Shown piece by piece: positions 28,816 to 37,115 of a stretch of DNA of 64,000 bases. The DNA comes from an uncultured Bacteroidota bacterium. Lineage in GTDB: Bacteria > Bacteroidota > Bacteroidia > Bacteroidales > UBA12481. Within the stretch, counting starts at the first letter, position 1, and every line of letters starts with the position of its first letter. The position numbers and the translations under genes are program-made. The notes beneath the pieces are model-generated. The model had not been told where the DNA came from. It did no database searches and was given only the letters and a program-made list of their open reading frames with translations. Location: the NCBI GenBank assembly GCA_903851365.1, contig CAINOB010000061.1, forward strand, positions 1-64,000. The letters run 5' to 3'.

Positions 28816-28823
28816 CAAAGATA
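28816..28823 (-). promoter_or_regulatory. Candidate -7 box for the lysC operon
   Basis: On the minus strand these bases read TATCTTTG, a match to TAnnTTTG, about 60 nt upstream of the lysC ATG. No good -33 partner is visible. Confidence 0.4.
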
Positions 28824-28834
28824 GCTAAAAAACT

Positions 28835-28842
28835 TAAATTTG
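28835..28842 (+). promoter_or_regulatory. Candidate -7 box for the 909-aa lipoprotein gene
   Basis: TAAATTTG matches TAnnTTTG and lies 21 nt upstream of the ATG at 28864. A second match, TAACTTTG at 28852-28859, is too close to the start unless the mRNA is leaderless. Confidence 0.35.
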
Positions 28843-28863
28843 CCCCTTGGTTAACTTTGAACG

Positions 28864-31593
28864 ATGTTGAAAAGACTATTGCCCTTATTAATAATTGTGT
28901 TTTTTTCTTGTACCCGTACAGAAGTCAAAAGCACCAGCGAGAATCAAGCGATAAAGGTTGTTCCTGACGATGCTGTGTGGATCATTGAATCACAGTCGGT
29001 TCCGGAACTGCTGACTGCCCTCGTCCAGTCGGACCCCTTATTCCCATCGATTCAGCAATTGGGAAATATTCAGCCCTACCTGCAGGCATTGCGTAATATC
29101 GACAGCCTGATCACAAAGGATTCCAGATTCAAGCAACAATTCGAGCACAGGCCAGTGGTCATCTCTTTTCACCAGACAGGTAAGAATCTTTACCAGTTTT
29201 TACTGATTTTTAATAATGATGGATTTGCTGGCGTGGAAGGTGCAGGAAAACTCTTCTCCGCCTTGAGCAGTCACACCGGACAATGGTCGCAAAGGACCTA
29301 TAACGGACAGGTGATTCATCGGATTACCTTTGGTATTGATGCTTTGATACCCGGAATTTCATTGTCAGAAAATAAAAAATATCTGGTTATCAGTCCTTCA
29401 CCAATATTGCTGGAAAATGCTGTCCGGCAAATGAACCAGGAAGGTGGATTGTACAACAGCCGGGCATTCAGTAGATTATCGAATACTGCAGGCAAAGAGG
29501 CTCTTGCCCATGTTTATGTAAATCTTAAGGTTCTGCCAACCTGGCTAAGCGGTTGGATGAACCCTGTCGTCAAGAAAAAGATGGAACGATTCACCCGTTA
29601 CGGCGATTGGGCTTCGCTCGACCTGACATTGCGCAATGATGCTATCTGGATGAATGGATTTGCCTTAGAAGGGGATACACTGAATTCGTACCTGAATCTA
29701 TTTAAGAACCAGGTGCCACGAAAGTTGGATGCAGAAAGATTTCTTCCTTCAAATACTGCCGCTTATTATTCCGTTGGTGTTGAAAAACCCGGTATTTTCC
29801 TAAAAGGATTGGCTGATTATCTGGGTAGTGGCGAAACCGGCCGTAAAAGGCAGATGATGATTGATAAGGCGACGGCAATTATGGGTGCTGATGTTATTAA
29901 GGTTTGGTCAGAGATTGATTTTAAGGAGCTTACAATTGGGTACCTGTGCGGCGTTGCCGACCAAACGATTCACCCGGTTGCGATGATTCAGGTGAAAAAT
30001 GGAAAACTGGCTCTTGAAAAACTTTCGATTCGCGCAGGTACCACGACTGCGGTGAAGCCGCCGCGACTTCCGGCCCAAAACAAGTTGTTCAGCCTTTATA
30101 ACATGCCTTTTGAAGGGCTGCCGGAAATTCTGGGAGGAAGTTTCTTTTCAAAAGTTTCCGGAAAATATTTCACTTTCATCGACAACCAGATGATCCTGGC
30201 TGATGAGATTCAAACCCTCGAGGATATATTGCATAAATATTCAATGAATAAGACTTTATCCACCGATGCGGTTTACCTTTCGTTAGCCGGACTGCTCTCA
30301 TCGCGGTCCAATGTCTCTTTTTTCGTTGTTCCCTACAAAGCCAGACCGATTATTGAAAGTATTCTGAGCCCGGAGGCAACCACAACCTTTCTCGCAACCG
30401 ATAAATTTATTCAGAAAACGGGTGCCATTGGCCTTCAGTTCAGCTCGGAAAATGGCTTATCGCTTCATAACCTATTTGCATCGTTTGCTGAAATCGACTA
30501 TACCAAGCCCCAATCGATATGGGAATCACATCTGGATGCAAAAATTTGTACAAAACCTTTTATTGTGACCAACCATATCACGAAGGATAAGGAGATCATA
30601 GTTCAGGATGAGAAGTCAAATCTTTACCTGATAACTGCTGCCGGTAGGATATTATGGAAAAAGAATATCGGGCAGCGCATCAATTCGGAGATTTACCAGG
30701 TTGATGTCATGAAAAATGGAAAAATGCAGTACCTGTTTTCAACCGCCAACGCCATTCACCTGCTCGACAGAAACGGGGCCTATCTGCCTAAATATCCGGT
30801 TAAACTTAAACTGGCTACCACCAATGGCATGTCATTGGTTGATTTCGACGGTACCCGGGATTACCGGATACTTTTGGCCTGTTCCGATAATAAAGTTTAC
30901 TGTTTGGACAGGAGCGGAAATCCCATAAAAGGATGGAACTTCGGCCCCGCAACCGGTCCGATTACGCTGCCAATCCAATTCTTTAAAATTCAGAACAAGG
31001 ATTATCTGGTTTTCAGCGATCCCCTGAAAATTTATATCCTCGATCGTAAAGGTGCCGTTAAAGTGAATCCTTCCATGGATTTTGCCGTTTCACCAAATAA
31101 CCCAATCCAGTTTGAAAACATTGCCTCCGGACAAGGACCCCGGTTTATCGCTACCGATGTTGACGGCACGGTATATACTATTCTGATGGATGGAACCGTT
31201 GATTCGAAAAAACTGGGAGAATTCAGCTCAGATCACTATTTTACCTTTGAGGATATTAATAAAGATGGCCTTAGCGAGTATGTTTTCGTCGATCGCAATA
31301 AGATGGAGATTTTCTCACAAAAAGGCGAGAAAGCCATTACACACAAATTTGACGGAAATGTTACTTCCTCCCCGGAAATGTATATTATGGATGGAAAAGT
31401 CAAGAAGCTTGGAATGACGGTACCCGCAAGAAATCAAGTTCTTCTGTTCAATGGAGACGGCACGGTTTATGGTGGTTTTCCATTGTACGGGCAATCCGAC
31501 TTTACCATTGGCAAGCTCGGGCAGACCGGCAAATATATGAATCTGCTGGTGGGCAGTGAGGAGGGCTATCTATATAATTATGCAATCAAATAG
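28864..31593 (+). CDS. Large lipoprotein with C-terminal beta-propeller (DUF3352-like N-terminus)
   Basis: A 909-aa predicted lipoprotein; the lipobox Cys is in FFSCTR near residue 16. Residues about 30-560 are a mixed alpha/beta region with PDDAVWIIES at its start and repeated VYVNLKVLP-like segments, similar to DUF3352 proteins. Residues about 575-909 contain short repeats of the PQQ/VCBS type (LYLITAAGRILWKK, VYCLDRSGNPIKGW, IYILDRKG, DINKDGLSEYVF), which should fold as a propeller with calcium-type DxNxDG loops. The function is unknown; an envelope assembly or binding role is plausible. The DUF4834 gene follows 6 nt downstream. Confidence 0.7.
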   Translation: MLKRLLPLLIIVFFSCTRTEVKSTSENQAIKVVPDDAVWIIESQSVPELLTALVQSDPLFPSIQQLGNIQPYLQALRNIDSLITKDSRFKQQFEHRPVVISFHQTGKNLYQFLLIFNNDGFAGVEGAGKLFSALSSHTGQWSQRTYNGQVIHRITFGIDALIPGISLSENKKYLVISPSPILLENAVRQMNQEGGLYNSRAFSRLSNTAGKEALAHVYVNLKVLPTWLSGWMNPVVKKKMERFTRYGDWASLDLTLRNDAIWMNGFALEGDTLNSYLNLFKNQVPRKLDAERFLPSNTAAYYSVGVEKPGIFLKGLADYLGSGETGRKRQMMIDKATAIMGADVIKVWSEIDFKELTIGYLCGVADQTIHPVAMIQVKNGKLALEKLSIRAGTTTAVKPPRLPAQNKLFSLYNMPFEGLPEILGGSFFSKVSGKYFTFIDNQMILADEIQTLEDILHKYSMNKTLSTDAVYLSLAGLLSSRSNVSFFVVPYKARPIIESILSPEATTTFLATDKFIQKTGAIGLQFSSENGLSLHNLFASFAEIDYTKPQSIWESHLDAKICTKPFIVTNHITKDKEIIVQDEKSNLYLITAAGRILWKKNIGQRINSEIYQVDVMKNGKMQYLFSTANAIHLLDRNGAYLPKYPVKLKLATTNGMSLVDFDGTRDYRILLACSDNKVYCLDRSGNPIKGWNFGPATGPITLPIQFFKIQNKDYLVFSDPLKIYILDRKGAVKVNPSMDFAVSPNNPIQFENIASGQGPRFIATDVDGTVYTILMDGTVDSKKLGEFSSDHYFTFEDINKDGLSEYVFVDRNKMEIFSQKGEKAITHKFDGNVTSSPEMYIMDGKVKKLGMTVPARNQVLLFNGDGTVYGGFPLYGQSDFTIGKLGQTGKYMNLLVGSEEGYLYNYAIK

Positions 31594-31599
31594 TTCGAA

Positions 31600-31809
31600 A
31601 TGGAAGTATTTCTGGTTATTTTATTGATTTTCCTGATTCTCCGCTTTTTTGGAAATTTCAGGGTTTACACCATGGGCTCGCGCAGTTCGCGGTATAACGA
31701 CGAAGTAACACCTGAACCGACGCATCAGCCTCAGCCTCAGGCTAAACCGACCAAGATAATAGCTAAAGACGAAGGGGAATATGTCGATTATGAGGAGCTT
31801 AAGGATTAG
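31600..31809 (+). CDS. DUF4834 family small membrane protein
   Basis: A 69-aa protein with one N-terminal membrane segment (LVILLIFLILRFF) and a charged, proline-rich tail ending in YVDYEELKD, the pattern of DUF4834 proteins found in Bacteroidota. The function is unknown. It follows the 909-aa lipoprotein gene at 6 nt and is probably co-transcribed with it. Confidence 0.75.
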   Translation: MEVFLVILLIFLILRFFGNFRVYTMGSRSSRYNDEVTPEPTHQPQPQAKPTKIIAKDEGEYVDYEELKD

Positions 31810-31853
31810 GAAAACTATTCCTTTGATGAATTGTTTAACTGTTAAATATTGAA

Positions 31854-33124
31854 ATGTCCATAGTCACGGATTTTTTTAAGGAGTTTTATACACTGGTAAG
31901 CGAAATGGCTCCGTACCTGCTGTTTGGCTTTTTATTTGCCGGTTTGCTGAAAGCATTTTTCCCAGCCGAAGGAATTGAGCGATACATGGGAAAAAGAAAT
32001 TTCAGGTCGGTCTTTAATGCCGCCTGCTTGGGGTGCCTTTGCCGTTATGCTCCTGTGGAGTTATTCCGACAGCCGTGTCATTTTATCGCAGTGGAGCTTC
32101 CAAAGGCGCCACTACTTCTTTTCTGATATCCACACCACAAACGGGAGTTGATTCGATGCTGGCCACCTATTCGCTACTTGGACTTCCGTTTGCGCTCATC
32201 CGGCCGGTTGCTGCCCTGGTAACAGGTTTGGTAGGTGGGGTAGCCAGTCATGCCCTTGACAAGGACCAGGTGAGTCCTGCGGAAATGAATCCTGACAGAG
32301 GCTTGGTTAAGGTAAAGCAGACCTTTCCCCAGAGAATGACAACGGTAGTGAAATATGGTTTTGGTGAACTGGTGGAGGATATTGTAAAGTGGTTGCTGAT
32401 TGGCCTATTTGCTGCAGCTCTGTTATCAATGCTGATACCTGAATCGTTCTTCACTAAATACGTTGGCAATCGCTGGATTGAAATGCTGGTTGTCCTGGCC
32501 GCATCTGCACCATTATATATTTGTGCTACCGGATCAATTCCGCTGGCTGCAGTGTTGCTGATGAAGGGTTTGTCGCCCGGAGCCGCACTGGTTTTCCTGA
32601 TGGCCGGACCGGCTACCAATGTTGCTACTATGATGGTGATCAGCAACACCATGGGTAAAAAAGCTTTCCTTATTTATCTTTCGACCATCGTTGGTGGCGC
32701 CCTGTTATTTGGGACAATAGTCAATGAATTATTGCCGGCAGCATGGTTCGGAATGAGCCATATGTCGCATCATGATCATACGATGGGTGGAAGCATCATC
32801 AATCTGATTTCATCTGTCTTTTTGTTTGCCATCATTATTGTGGCAATATGGAATAAGTGGCTGAAGAATATGTTTTTTAAGAATAAACTCAATATTATGG
32901 AACAAGTTGAAAATCCTTATTACAAAACCATTTCGGTGGAAGGAATGACCTGTAACCACTGCAGGATGACTGTGGAAAAAAATATTTCCGCGATGGAAGG
33001 GGTGGAGGAAGTTACAGTGGATCTTCAATCAGGCCACGTCAAAATTGGCGGTAATGGGCTGAATTTGGAAAAAATTGCCTCCAAGGTAAAGGATTTGGGT
33101 TACGATTATAAGGGCACGGTTTAA
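31854..33124 (+). pseudogene. SO_0444/ArsP-like metal efflux permease with C-terminal HMA domain, frameshifted
   Basis: Two overlapping frames make up one gene. The first (from ATG 31854) encodes the N-terminal membrane helices up to FNAA. The second (open from upstream, with a GTG at 32033) continues with LLGVPLPLCSCGVIPT, the conserved Cys-Ser-Cys metal motif of the DUF318/PF03773 permease family. A single missing base near 32024, in a run of C (GCCGCCTG where GCCGCCCTG would restore the frame), explains the break. The C-terminal 65 residues form a heavy-metal-associated domain with GMTCNHC, so the protein would pair metal capture with export. Either the gene is inactive, the base is a sequencing error, or the ribosome slips. 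It would have about 423 aa. Confidence 0.8.
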
Positions 33125-33133
33125 TGTCGATAG

Positions 33134-33217
33134 ACGAAGAAGAAGACAGGAGACGGGAGACAGGAGACAGGAGAAGAAGATCGGGAGACGAAAGACAGTT
33201 GGCAATCAGCAGTTGGA
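33134..33217. repeat. Heptameric tandem array of about 12 units (RGGAGAC then AGTTGGC words)
   Basis: Units of exactly 7 bp continue in phase for about 84 bp. The first nine are variants of AGGAGAC, GGGAGAC, GAAGATC and GAAAGAC; the last three are AGTTGGC, AATCAGC and AGTTGGA. It starts within 10 nt of the permease stop and is followed by a hairpin at 33242-33284. Confidence 0.8.
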
Positions 33218-33241
33218 AGTACGAAATCGGTAACCTTAGAG

Positions 33242-33284
33242 CGTTGTCATCCCGGCGAAAGCCGGGACCTTGTCCCGAACAACG
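33242..33284. repeat. Nested hairpin element, TTGTCATCCC family
   Basis: An inner stem CCCGGC/GCCGGG (33251-33256, 33261-33266, loop GAAA) lies inside an outer stem CGTTGT/ACAACG (33242-33247, 33279-33284). The same frame, TTGTCATCC + stem + GGGACC + GTCCC, recurs at 50804-50837 with a compensatory base-pair change in the stem. Confidence 0.75.
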
Positions 33285-33300
33285 ACATTATGCAATATCT

Positions 33301-33324
33301 GAAACCCTGAAACCCTGAAACACT
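33301..33324. repeat. Three tandem 8-bp units GAAACCCT
   Basis: GAAACCCT, GAAACCCT and GAAACACT follow one another, 14 nt before the ATG of the DUF2461 gene. The period here is 8, not 7. Confidence 0.7.
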
Positions 33325-33338
33325 AAAACTATCCTATC

Positions 33339-33992
33339 ATGCAACAAATTCTAACCTTTCTGCGCCAGCTGGAGCTGAACAATAACCGTGATTGGTTCAA
33401 TGCTCACAAGTCGGAATATCTCTCAGCCAAAACCGCTTTTGAGCAGATTCTTGAGAAAGTACTGGAAAACCTGAGTCAGGCAGATCCCCGTATTAAAGGA
33501 TTAAAAGTAGCTGATACGGTTTTCAGAATATATCGGGATACCCGTTTTGCAAACGATAAAACACCCTATAAAACCAATTTCGGCGCCCATATTTCGCGAG
33601 GTGGCAAAAATAGTGGTGAGCCAGGATATTATTTTCATATCCAACCAGGTGAAAGCTTTGTCTCGGGTGGGATCTATATGCCATCATCGGACAAGCTGAA
33701 ACTGATCAGAAAGGAGATTTTTCTATTTCCCGAAGATTTTTCTGCCCTCATCGAAGCGCCCTCCTTTGTTAAGAATTTTACATTTTTTGAGGATGATAAG
33801 CTCAAAAGGCCGCCACTGGGCTTTCCCGCCGATTTCCCATTGATTGAATATCTCAAACATAAAAATTATTGTCCCTGGGTGCCTTTATCCGACGATCAAT
33901 TGGTCAATTCGGATCTTGCCACCAGGATAGTTGACTACTATAGGTTGATGAAGCCATTCAATGATTTCATCTACAGAGCCTTGGAAGATTAG
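33339..33992 (+). CDS. DUF2461 domain protein
   Basis: A 217-aa soluble protein matching the DUF2461 (TIGR02453) family: LELNNNRDWFNAHKSEY near the start, then VFRIYRDTRFANDKTPYKTNFGAHI, the family hallmark, and YYFHIQPGESFVSGGIY. No function is established for the family. The gene stands between the repeat-rich region downstream of the metal permease and the cytochrome c biogenesis gene, which is on the same strand. Confidence 0.88.
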   Translation: MQQILTFLRQLELNNNRDWFNAHKSEYLSAKTAFEQILEKVLENLSQADPRIKGLKVADTVFRIYRDTRFANDKTPYKTNFGAHISRGGKNSGEPGYYFHIQPGESFVSGGIYMPSSDKLKLIRKEIFLFPEDFSALIEAPSFVKNFTFFEDDKLKRPPLGFPADFPLIEYLKHKNYCPWVPLSDDQLVNSDLATRIVDYYRLMKPFNDFIYRALED

Positions 33993-34105
33993 TGTTTCCT
34001 CAGCCTTTCCGAGACATTCAGAAAGAAATCAGGATTAAATATTATATTCGCGAAAAATTTATTTCTCGCCCTCTTTCACTATTTACCGTTTGTAAAACCT
34101 TATTT

Positions 34106-36835
34106 ATGAAAACCTTGAATAGGATATTGAAGTTTATTTTCTCTATGTCGTTTATGGGAATACTGGTAGTTTTCCTTGCATTTTGCATGGCCGTTGCCAC
34201 CTTTATCGAGAACCGTAACGGTACTACCGCTGCACAGGCCGTAGTATACCAGGCCTGGTGGTTTGAGCTTAGTGTTCTGCTGGTCTTTATCAATATCCTT
34301 GCGAATATTATCAGGCTTAAGTTATACAATCTTAAGCGATTACCTATTTTTATGTTTCACCTGGCTTTCCTGATCATCATTGCCGGCGCTGCTCTCACTC
34401 GTTATGTGGGAACAGAAGGGATCATGCATATCCGCGAAGGTGAAACCACATCAGATTACATCAGTTCCGATACTTATTTTTATGTAAAAGCGGAAAGTAA
34501 ATCAGGCGTTACTGAGAAGTTTCAAAGGATTTTCATTTCGCCTTCCAGCAAAAAAGAAGTCAACGTATCGTTTAAACTTGGATCCGATAAAGTCCATATC
34601 AGGAGTACGGAATATGTAAGCGGAGAATCAATGAAAATGGGCAGCCAGATGGCCGGCGGTAACAGTCATGCTGACGTTATGCAGATCCGCGTTCAAATCA
34701 ATGGGGGTTCTGAAGAGGTGGTGATTCGCGGTCTCCAGAAAAGTGATTTCATTGATAATCAATTTGAGATCAGTGGAATAAAATTTACTGCAAGTTTTGG
34801 ATCGAAACCAATGAAGCTTCCATTCAGCCTGACCTTAAACGATTTCCAATTAGATAAATATCCTGGTTCCATGAGCCCATCTTCTTTTGCCAGTGAGGTT
34901 ACGCTGAATGATCCAGCCGGGACAAAAGGAAAACCATACCGGATTTTTATGAATAATATTCTGAGCCACAAAGGGTATCGGTTTTACCAGTCTTCCTTTG
35001 ATCAGGATGAGCAGGGAACTGTTTTATCGGTAAACCATGATGCCCTGGGTACCGATGTCACGTATTTTGGCTATTTCATGATGTTTGCTTTTATCATCCT
35101 CTCCTTTTTTGCTCCGGGCAGCAGATTTCAGCGACTTTTACGGGAAAGCAGGAAAACGGTAGCTGTCGCCGGGCTGATCATAGGAATGGCACTCTTAACT
35201 GGCTACACTGCTTCGGCCCAGACTTTTCCCAATCCTCCTAATGCCGCTGAAGCAAAAGCGTTCGGTAAAATATGGGTTCAGGGCAGTGAGGGTCGGATGA
35301 AACCGGTGAACACCTTATCTTCTGAGATGCTTCGTAAGATGTTCGGTAAAAATAGTATTGCCGGAATGACTCCAGAGCAGTTTTGGCTGAGCCTCCTTAT
35401 CAAGCCCGATACCTGGTCTGATATAAAAATGTTTGACGTCAAGAATGTAGATATTGCCAATACTTTCCAGATCACTGACGGCAAAGGTTCCTACAGCGAT
35501 TTTTTCAGCAAGGATAAATACCTGCTGGGTGATATGGTCAACGATGCTTTGAAAAAGCAGCCGAGCCAGCGCAATGGAACAGATAAATATGTTATCAAGC
35601 TTGACGAAACGCTCAATGTTTTCTTTATGGGAATGACCGGACAGCTGCTGCAGATGTTCCCCGATATGAGAGACAAAAAAGCAAAATGGTCAGTTCCAGG
35701 TCAGGTACCTGCCGGATTAACTGGGATCGATTCATTGATGATTGCAGGTTCCTTTGGTGAATATCTTTCGGCGGTTGCCAGCAATGACCTGGCCAAAGCC
35801 CGCACTCTTCGGGAAGGGATTACCAGATATCAGGCTCAATACGGATCTTCCATCATTCCTTCGGCCAAAAAGGCCAATCTGGAGGTATTGTATAATAAAC
35901 TGCTGATTTTTGAGCGTCTGGCGATATTCTATGCCATGATCGGATTATTGTTCCTGATTGCCCAGATATGGGCACTCTTTAAACCAGCCAAGTGGCACAA
36001 AACATCTTCCTGGGTATTTGGAGGCCTTCTCTTCGCAGGATGGATATTACATACGGTCGGACTTGGATTACGCTGGTACCTTTCGGGACATGCGCCTATG
36101 AGCAATGGTTATGAATCCATGATCTTCGTTGCCTGGGGAACTCTTCTTGCCGGCTTCCTAGTGGTCCGGCGTTCGCAGTTACCTCTTGCTCTTACCGGCG
36201 TTCTGGCAGCATTATCCCTTTTGGTGGCACATCTTAGCTGGATGAGCCCCGAGATCACACCACTGGTGCCAGTATTGAAATCGGTATGGCTCACCGTTCA
36301 CGTTGCAATTATCATGACGAGCTACTCCTTCCTTGGGCTAAGTGCACTCATCGGCTTAATCACCATGGGTTTATATGTTGCAAAAACGAAAAAGAACCAC
36401 AAAATTCTCGACGGGCATATAAAACATCTCACCCGCTTGAATAAGATTGTTCTCACTGCCGGTTTATACCTGATCACCATCGGATGTTTTCTGGGTGCCA
36501 TCTGGGCCAATCAATCCTGGGGCCGCTACTGGGGATGGGATCCTAAAGAAACATGGTGTTTGATCTCGATTCTTATTTACAGTTTTGTTGGACATATGCA
36601 CAACATGAAGGAGTTTGATAATGATTTCACTTTCAATATGGGCTCCGTGGTTGCCTTTGCCTCGATTTTGATGACTTACTTCGGCGTTAATTATTTCCTT
36701 GGCGGAATGCACTCCTATGCCGCCGGTGAGGCAGCTACCGTTCCGGTATTTGTTTATGTTGCTTCGCTTGCAGTGATGGTTCTTTTATACTTTGCTTATT
36801 TGAATGACCTGAAATATCAGCAGAAGAAGAAGTGA
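34106..36835 (+). CDS. ResB-CcsA fusion cytochrome c biogenesis protein
   Basis: A membrane protein of about 909 aa that exports heme and joins it to apocytochrome c (system II). The N-terminal half holds three helices and a large periplasmic region of the ResB/Ccs1 type; the C-terminal half is CcsA, with the heme-handling WGRYWGWDPKETW motif and flanking histidines. Such fusions occur in Bacteroidota and epsilonproteobacteria. I use the ATG at 34106, since an upstream GTG (33992) would add 38 poorly conserved residues that overlap the DUF2461 stop. A GTGACGG repeat begins on its stop codon. Confidence 0.9.
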   Translation: MKTLNRILKFIFSMSFMGILVVFLAFCMAVATFIENRNGTTAAQAVVYQAWWFELSVLLVFINILANIIRLKLYNLKRLPIFMFHLAFLIIIAGAALTRYVGTEGIMHIREGETTSDYISSDTYFYVKAESKSGVTEKFQRIFISPSSKKEVNVSFKLGSDKVHIRSTEYVSGESMKMGSQMAGGNSHADVMQIRVQINGGSEEVVIRGLQKSDFIDNQFEISGIKFTASFGSKPMKLPFSLTLNDFQLDKYPGSMSPSSFASEVTLNDPAGTKGKPYRIFMNNILSHKGYRFYQSSFDQDEQGTVLSVNHDALGTDVTYFGYFMMFAFIILSFFAPGSRFQRLLRESRKTVAVAGLIIGMALLTGYTASAQTFPNPPNAAEAKAFGKIWVQGSEGRMKPVNTLSSEMLRKMFGKNSIAGMTPEQFWLSLLIKPDTWSDIKMFDVKNVDIANTFQITDGKGSYSDFFSKDKYLLGDMVNDALKKQPSQRNGTDKYVIKLDETLNVFFMGMTGQLLQMFPDMRDKKAKWSVPGQVPAGLTGIDSLMIAGSFGEYLSAVASNDLAKARTLREGITRYQAQYGSSIIPSAKKANLEVLYNKLLIFERLAIFYAMIGLLFLIAQIWALFKPAKWHKTSSWVFGGLLFAGWILHTVGLGLRWYLSGHAPMSNGYESMIFVAWGTLLAGFLVVRRSQLPLALTGVLAALSLLVAHLSWMSPEITPLVPVLKSVWLTVHVAIIMTSYSFLGLSALIGLITMGLYVAKTKKNHKILDGHIKHLTRLNKIVLTAGLYLITIGCFLGAIWANQSWGRYWGWDPKETWCLISILIYSFVGHMHNMKEFDNDFTFNMGSVVAFASILMTYFGVNYFLGGMHSYAAGEAATVPVFVYVASLAVMVLLYFAYLNDLKYQQKKK

Positions 36836-36873
36836 CGGGTGACGGGTGACTGGAGATGAAGACCGATAGACGG
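36832..36873. repeat. Heptameric array GTGACGG beginning on the ccsA stop codon
   Basis: Two GTGACGG units and one GTGACTG unit follow in 7-bp phase, then three weaker units (GAGATGA, AGACCGA, TAGACGG). The TGA stop at 36833-36835 lies within the first unit. The word is the reverse complement, rotated, of GTCACCC seen at 13079. Confidence 0.7.
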
Positions 36874-37012
36874 AAGAAAAGAAAAAGACGAGTCTTCAGC
36901 GCCAGTTTTGAATTTTGAAATTACACGATCAAGGGGTCTTAGAACTTCAGCGCATACTTTGATCTAAAACTTTATTATTCAGAATTGGTCCGCTTAGCCT
37001 GCCAAAATGCAG

Positions 37013-37047
37013 AGAGGCCGTCTCATCACTGAGGCGGCCTCTTTGTA
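37013..37047. terminator. Bidirectional terminator-like hairpin
   Basis: An 8-bp stem AGAGGCCG/CGGCCTCT (37013-37020, 37035-37042) with an inner CTCA/TGAG stem is followed by TTGTATTT. It lies between the convergent ccsA and PKD/FISUMP genes. Confidence 0.75.
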
Positions 37048-37051
37048 TTTC

Positions 37052-37115
37052 GTGTCACGCGTTTCGTGTTTCGCGTTCCGATCTTTCTTTCGTCTACCGA
37101 TCTTCTTCTTCGATG
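37052..37115. repeat. Heptameric array abutting the PKD/FISUMP stop codon
   Basis: GTGTCAC, GCGTTTC, GTGTTTC and GCGTTCC are in 7-bp phase; on the minus strand these are GAAACRC-type words. A pyrimidine-rich stretch with GATCTT and CGTCTACC words (complements of GAAGATC and TAGACG) runs up to base 37115, directly beside the stop codon at 37116-37118. Confidence 0.75.

Noticed and set aside
33124-33318. A 64-codon open frame rich in Arg, Glu and Asp after the metal permease
   Set aside because: It is made of the heptad array and hairpin, and the 7-bp units change codon phase; it is not a gene.
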